Source of the DNA: Pseudoclavibacter soli DSM 23366
GTDB lineage: Bacteria; Actinomycetota; Actinomycetes; Actinomycetales; Microbacteriaceae
Assembly (NCBI RefSeq): GCF_000423505.1
Contig: NZ_AUIC01000003.1
Coordinates: 577,880 to 641,879, forward strand
Direction: 5' to 3'
DNA length: 64,000 nucleotides
Positions 61,839 to 64,000 of this stretch are shown here, piece after piece. The first letter of the stretch is position 1; the number at the start of each line of letters is the position of its first letter. A program made the position numbers and the translations under genes. The notes beneath the pieces are model-generated. The model did no database searches and was not told where the DNA came from. It saw nothing but the letters and a program-made list of their open reading frames with translations.

Positions 61839-63994
61839 ATGTGGACCTCCGTCAACCATCTGTCGTTCTTGAAAACAGCCGTCAGCCGCTGAGATCCGTC
61901 GTACAGAATTTCCCAGATCTCAGCACCTTCTTGGATGTCTGCCTTCCCTAGATGATACTCGGGGATGATGCTATCAGCGGCTTTCGTGAACCCATTGCCT
62001 GTATAGGGGTCGCTCCATTGATCGGACCGCCCGGATCCGCCCATGGAACTATGCAGTGAAGAAGATATGTCAGCATCTTCAACTTTGAATCGTAAAGCGA
62101 ACACCGATTGGTCATTGGGGCTGAAGCTCGTGCCCTGATAGTCAAGGCGCAGACCGCGATCAATCTCGGCGACAGTGGCAAGGTGTGCCGTATCAGAGGC
62201 TACCGTAACCGAACCACCAATAGTCGAAGCGTCCTCGGCCATCATCTTACCCGCCGTGCCGTCGAACGAAATCTGCAGCTCACCAGTTACGGGGTCAGTA
62301 TCAAAATGAGGTTGCTGGAGAACCTTCTGAAACACAGTCCCATCGACTGGTGGCATGAGATCCTCCCTCACCGAGATCAGTACGTCACGCTCCGCCGCAG
62401 TCAGCTCAGTGACGGGTTTGTTCACCAAATCAACGAATGTCTCTCTGCTCACATTATGCGCGTCGAGCAATTCGTCCGTGACACGAGACTGTCCCAACTG
62501 CTCAGGAGGGAACGAAGCCACATGATCACTGCCATCCGCCATCAGATACGTTCGATCATGACCAACGATATCTCCTTCGGAGTAGCCATGCTCCGCTGGG
62601 AGCGCATCCGATGGCCCAGACGTCACTTCAGCAGGCTCTTCCGCGTGCTCTGGCGTGATCTGATCACTGTCACCAGCAGACTCGAGTTCGCTGCCTTGCC
62701 GAACGTCATCCGAGCCGTCTGCTGCTGTCGAGGACTCGGTCGTGGCATGACTGCTGTCGTCATCAGGGTGAGCCTCAACTTGGCGCTCGGGGCTATGATC
62801 GCCCCCGGTCTCATGTACGCTCGGAGCATCCACAGAGTCCGCCGCATCACCATGCCCAGGCTGGCCGTTTCCAAGACTGGGCTGACTGCCTCCATGACCG
62901 TGGGAACCGTTTCCGGTGCCGGTGTCTGGGGTGGTGGCCTGTCTGGCGTGTGCTCCGTGACGGAGGTCGCCGGTGACCCGTGTTGTTGACCGCTCGGCGC
63001 CGGCACCGGCGTGTGCCAAAGAGGGCCGCCCACTCGCGCGGGCCAGCAGAGCCGTGACGTTGTCGATCGCACGCTTGCCCGAGGAGAGCACGCCCTGATA
63101 GATCGGGTCGGTGCGCACCGACCGTTTCGCACCATCCCACACCCGCTGCGACGCGGCAGACACCCGATCCCCCGCACGCTGGGCGGCACTCCACGCCTTC
63201 TTCGACCCGGACACAACAGTGTCTGCGGCGTGGGTCGCGGCCTGCCCGACACGACCTGAGGCGGCAGCCACTCTGCCCGCGCCATGGGCGATCGCACCGA
63301 CTCCCTTAGCCAGCGCCTTTCCTCCCTTGGCGATCGCGCCGCCCGGGATGAAGTTCAACCCCAACGCCAGCAGGAACTGCCCGGTCGACATGTTGCCCTT
63401 CGCGTATTCCGCGATATCGTCAGCGGTCAGCAACGCCCCGGCACCGAACGCGATACCGGCAGCGATCCACCCCGCAGGCCCCGACAGGAACAACCCCGCC
63501 ACCGCGGCGACGACGACCACGACCGTCGCGACCGTGACCAGCACTTTCCACGCATCCGAGTTGGTGAGTTTCTCCCACCAGGAGTCCGCGGGGATCGCGT
63601 GCTCGGTCGCGGCCTGCAAACGCCCGGCCGTGGTGTGTGCATCTTCCTGGTACGACTGCTTCGCAGAGGCCACCAGTCGCCTGGCCGCATCCAGCCGGGC
63701 CTGCGCGTCACCGACCTGGGCCGACGCTGCTCCGACACGGCCTGCGGCGTCCTGCTGCTGCCGGTACAGAGAGCGCACCACAGACCCCGACGGCACGCTC
63801 AACCCCGACGGCACCTGATCAGACGGTGCAGATCCCCACTGCTGGAACACACGATTCTGTCTCGAGTACTCGGCCTGCGCAGACTGCTGAGCCGACTGAG
63901 CGGAGGCCAGCGAGGCCTGCGCCGAGACCAGATCAGCCTGAGCCGCCACCGCAGCAGCCAGACCTTGGTCGGCCGTCGACTGGTGAGACTCCAT
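61835..63994 (-). CDS. Polymorphic-toxin-like protein, 719 aa
   Basis: Residues 1-130 are Ala/Gln-rich coiled coil (VSAQASLASAQSAQQSAQAE; GRVGAASAQVGDAQARLDAA). Two hydrophobic helices follow at about 150-170 and 173-192, then a Gly/Ala-rich region (KGGKALAKGVGAIAHGAGRV), a charged Ser/Glu/His/Gly linker (about 345-480), and a C-terminal domain of about 230 residues (from GHDRTYLMADGSDHV to VFKNDRWLTEVHI). This build (helical head, membrane hairpin, linker, variable tip) is that of actinobacterial secreted toxins. The tip family is not recognised. ATG at 63994 overlaps a probable TGA of an upstream gene off-window; a GTG at 63997 is also possible. Confidence 0.7.
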   Translation of the reverse strand: MESHQSTADQGLAAAVAAQADLVSAQASLASAQSAQQSAQAEYSRQNRVFQQWGSAPSDQVPSGLSVPSGSVVRSLYRQQQDAAGRVGAASAQVGDAQARLDAARRLVASAKQSYQEDAHTTAGRLQAATEHAIPADSWWEKLTNSDAWKVLVTVATVVVVVAAVAGLFLSGPAGWIAAGIAFGAGALLTADDIAEYAKGNMSTGQFLLALGLNFIPGGAIAKGGKALAKGVGAIAHGAGRVAAASGRVGQAATHAADTVVSGSKKAWSAAQRAGDRVSAASQRVWDGAKRSVRTDPIYQGVLSSGKRAIDNVTALLARASGRPSLAHAGAGAERSTTRVTGDLRHGAHARQATTPDTGTGNGSHGHGGSQPSLGNGQPGHGDAADSVDAPSVHETGGDHSPERQVEAHPDDDSSHATTESSTAADGSDDVRQGSELESAGDSDQITPEHAEEPAEVTSGPSDALPAEHGYSEGDIVGHDRTYLMADGSDHVASFPPEQLGQSRVTDELLDAHNVSRETFVDLVNKPVTELTAAERDVLISVREDLMPPVDGTVFQKVLQQPHFDTDPVTGELQISFDGTAGKMMAEDASTIGGSVTVASDTAHLATVAEIDRGLRLDYQGTSFSPNDQSVFALRFKVEDADISSSLHSSMGGSGRSDQWSDPYTGNGFTKAADSIIPEYHLGKADIQEGAEIWEILYDGSQRLTAVFKNDRWLTEVHI

Positions 63995-64000
63995 CACTGA

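Noticed and set aside
61835..63994. ADP-ribosyltransferase identity for the 719-aa toxin tip
   Set aside because: Loose Arg/Ser/Glu spacing is suggestive, but no convincing R-S-E motif set can be placed by eye.

Overview
The window is GC-rich chromosomal DNA from an actinobacterium, most likely Micrococcales and probably close to Microbacteriaceae. Evidence: a mycothiol S-conjugate amidase (mca), the DUF3107 / MiaE-like ferritin / DEAD-helicase neighbourhood, the greA–DUF4307–mca–Z-prenyltransferase–hemolysin III cluster, the eno–divIC–DUF501 cluster, a large NAD-type glutamate dehydrogenase, many GTG starts and dense ATGA/GTGA gene overlaps. The species cannot be named from sequence reading alone.

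Layout. 1-13.5 kb is mostly core: DUF3107 end, ferritin-like protein, SGNH hydrolase, DEAD helicase, ispH, xseA-xseB-DUF4245, carbonic anhydrase, fumC, phoH and ychF. Between phoH and ychF sits a 1.3 kb unit: a solo AbiEi/DUF559-like gene between 90-bp inverted repeats. 13.5-14.05 kb is a graveyard of toxin-antitoxin genes (broken higB, higA without its DNA-binding part, a yoeB tail). 14-31.8 kb carries a Pr6Pr membrane protein, a tag-like glycosylase, a DHA2 exporter, the 1664-aa glutamate dehydrogenase, the mycothiol/greA cluster, ilvA, an AI-2E family permease, a nitroreductase, a lytic transglycosylase and a siderophore-type esterase.

31.9-33.9 kb is an eroded accessory patch. A MazF toxin with a RelB/DinJ-like antitoxin lies between two identical 67-bp hairpin repeats. 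Next to it is a siderophore ABC ATPase fused by deletion to a permease scrap, then a frameshifted remnant. 34-57.4 kb is core again: a GT39-like membrane glycosyltransferase, ynfA, an oxidoreductase, a tRNA with anticodon UAA, lemA-htpX, a type II NADH dehydrogenase, DUF501-divIC-eno, hisS, an ABC pair with mazG, mfd, pth, rplY, an aldo/keto reductase, nhaA and gnd.

57.4-64 kb is the most unusual part: a minus-strand polymorphic-toxin locus running off the window. It has a 719-aa toxin-like protein (coiled-coil N-terminus, membrane hairpin, variable C-terminal domain) followed by two uncharacterised stop/start-overlapping genes. Behind them is a decayed second copy of the module: two tiny membrane ORFs, a truncated toxin N-terminus, an orphan ParB-like toxin C-terminal domain, a SUKH/SMI1-type immunity protein and a complete RNA 2'-phosphotransferase (KptA/Tpt1). 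Almost every junction in the second module is an ATGA/GTGA-type overlap. The translationally coupled KptA is the best candidate here for a little-described system.
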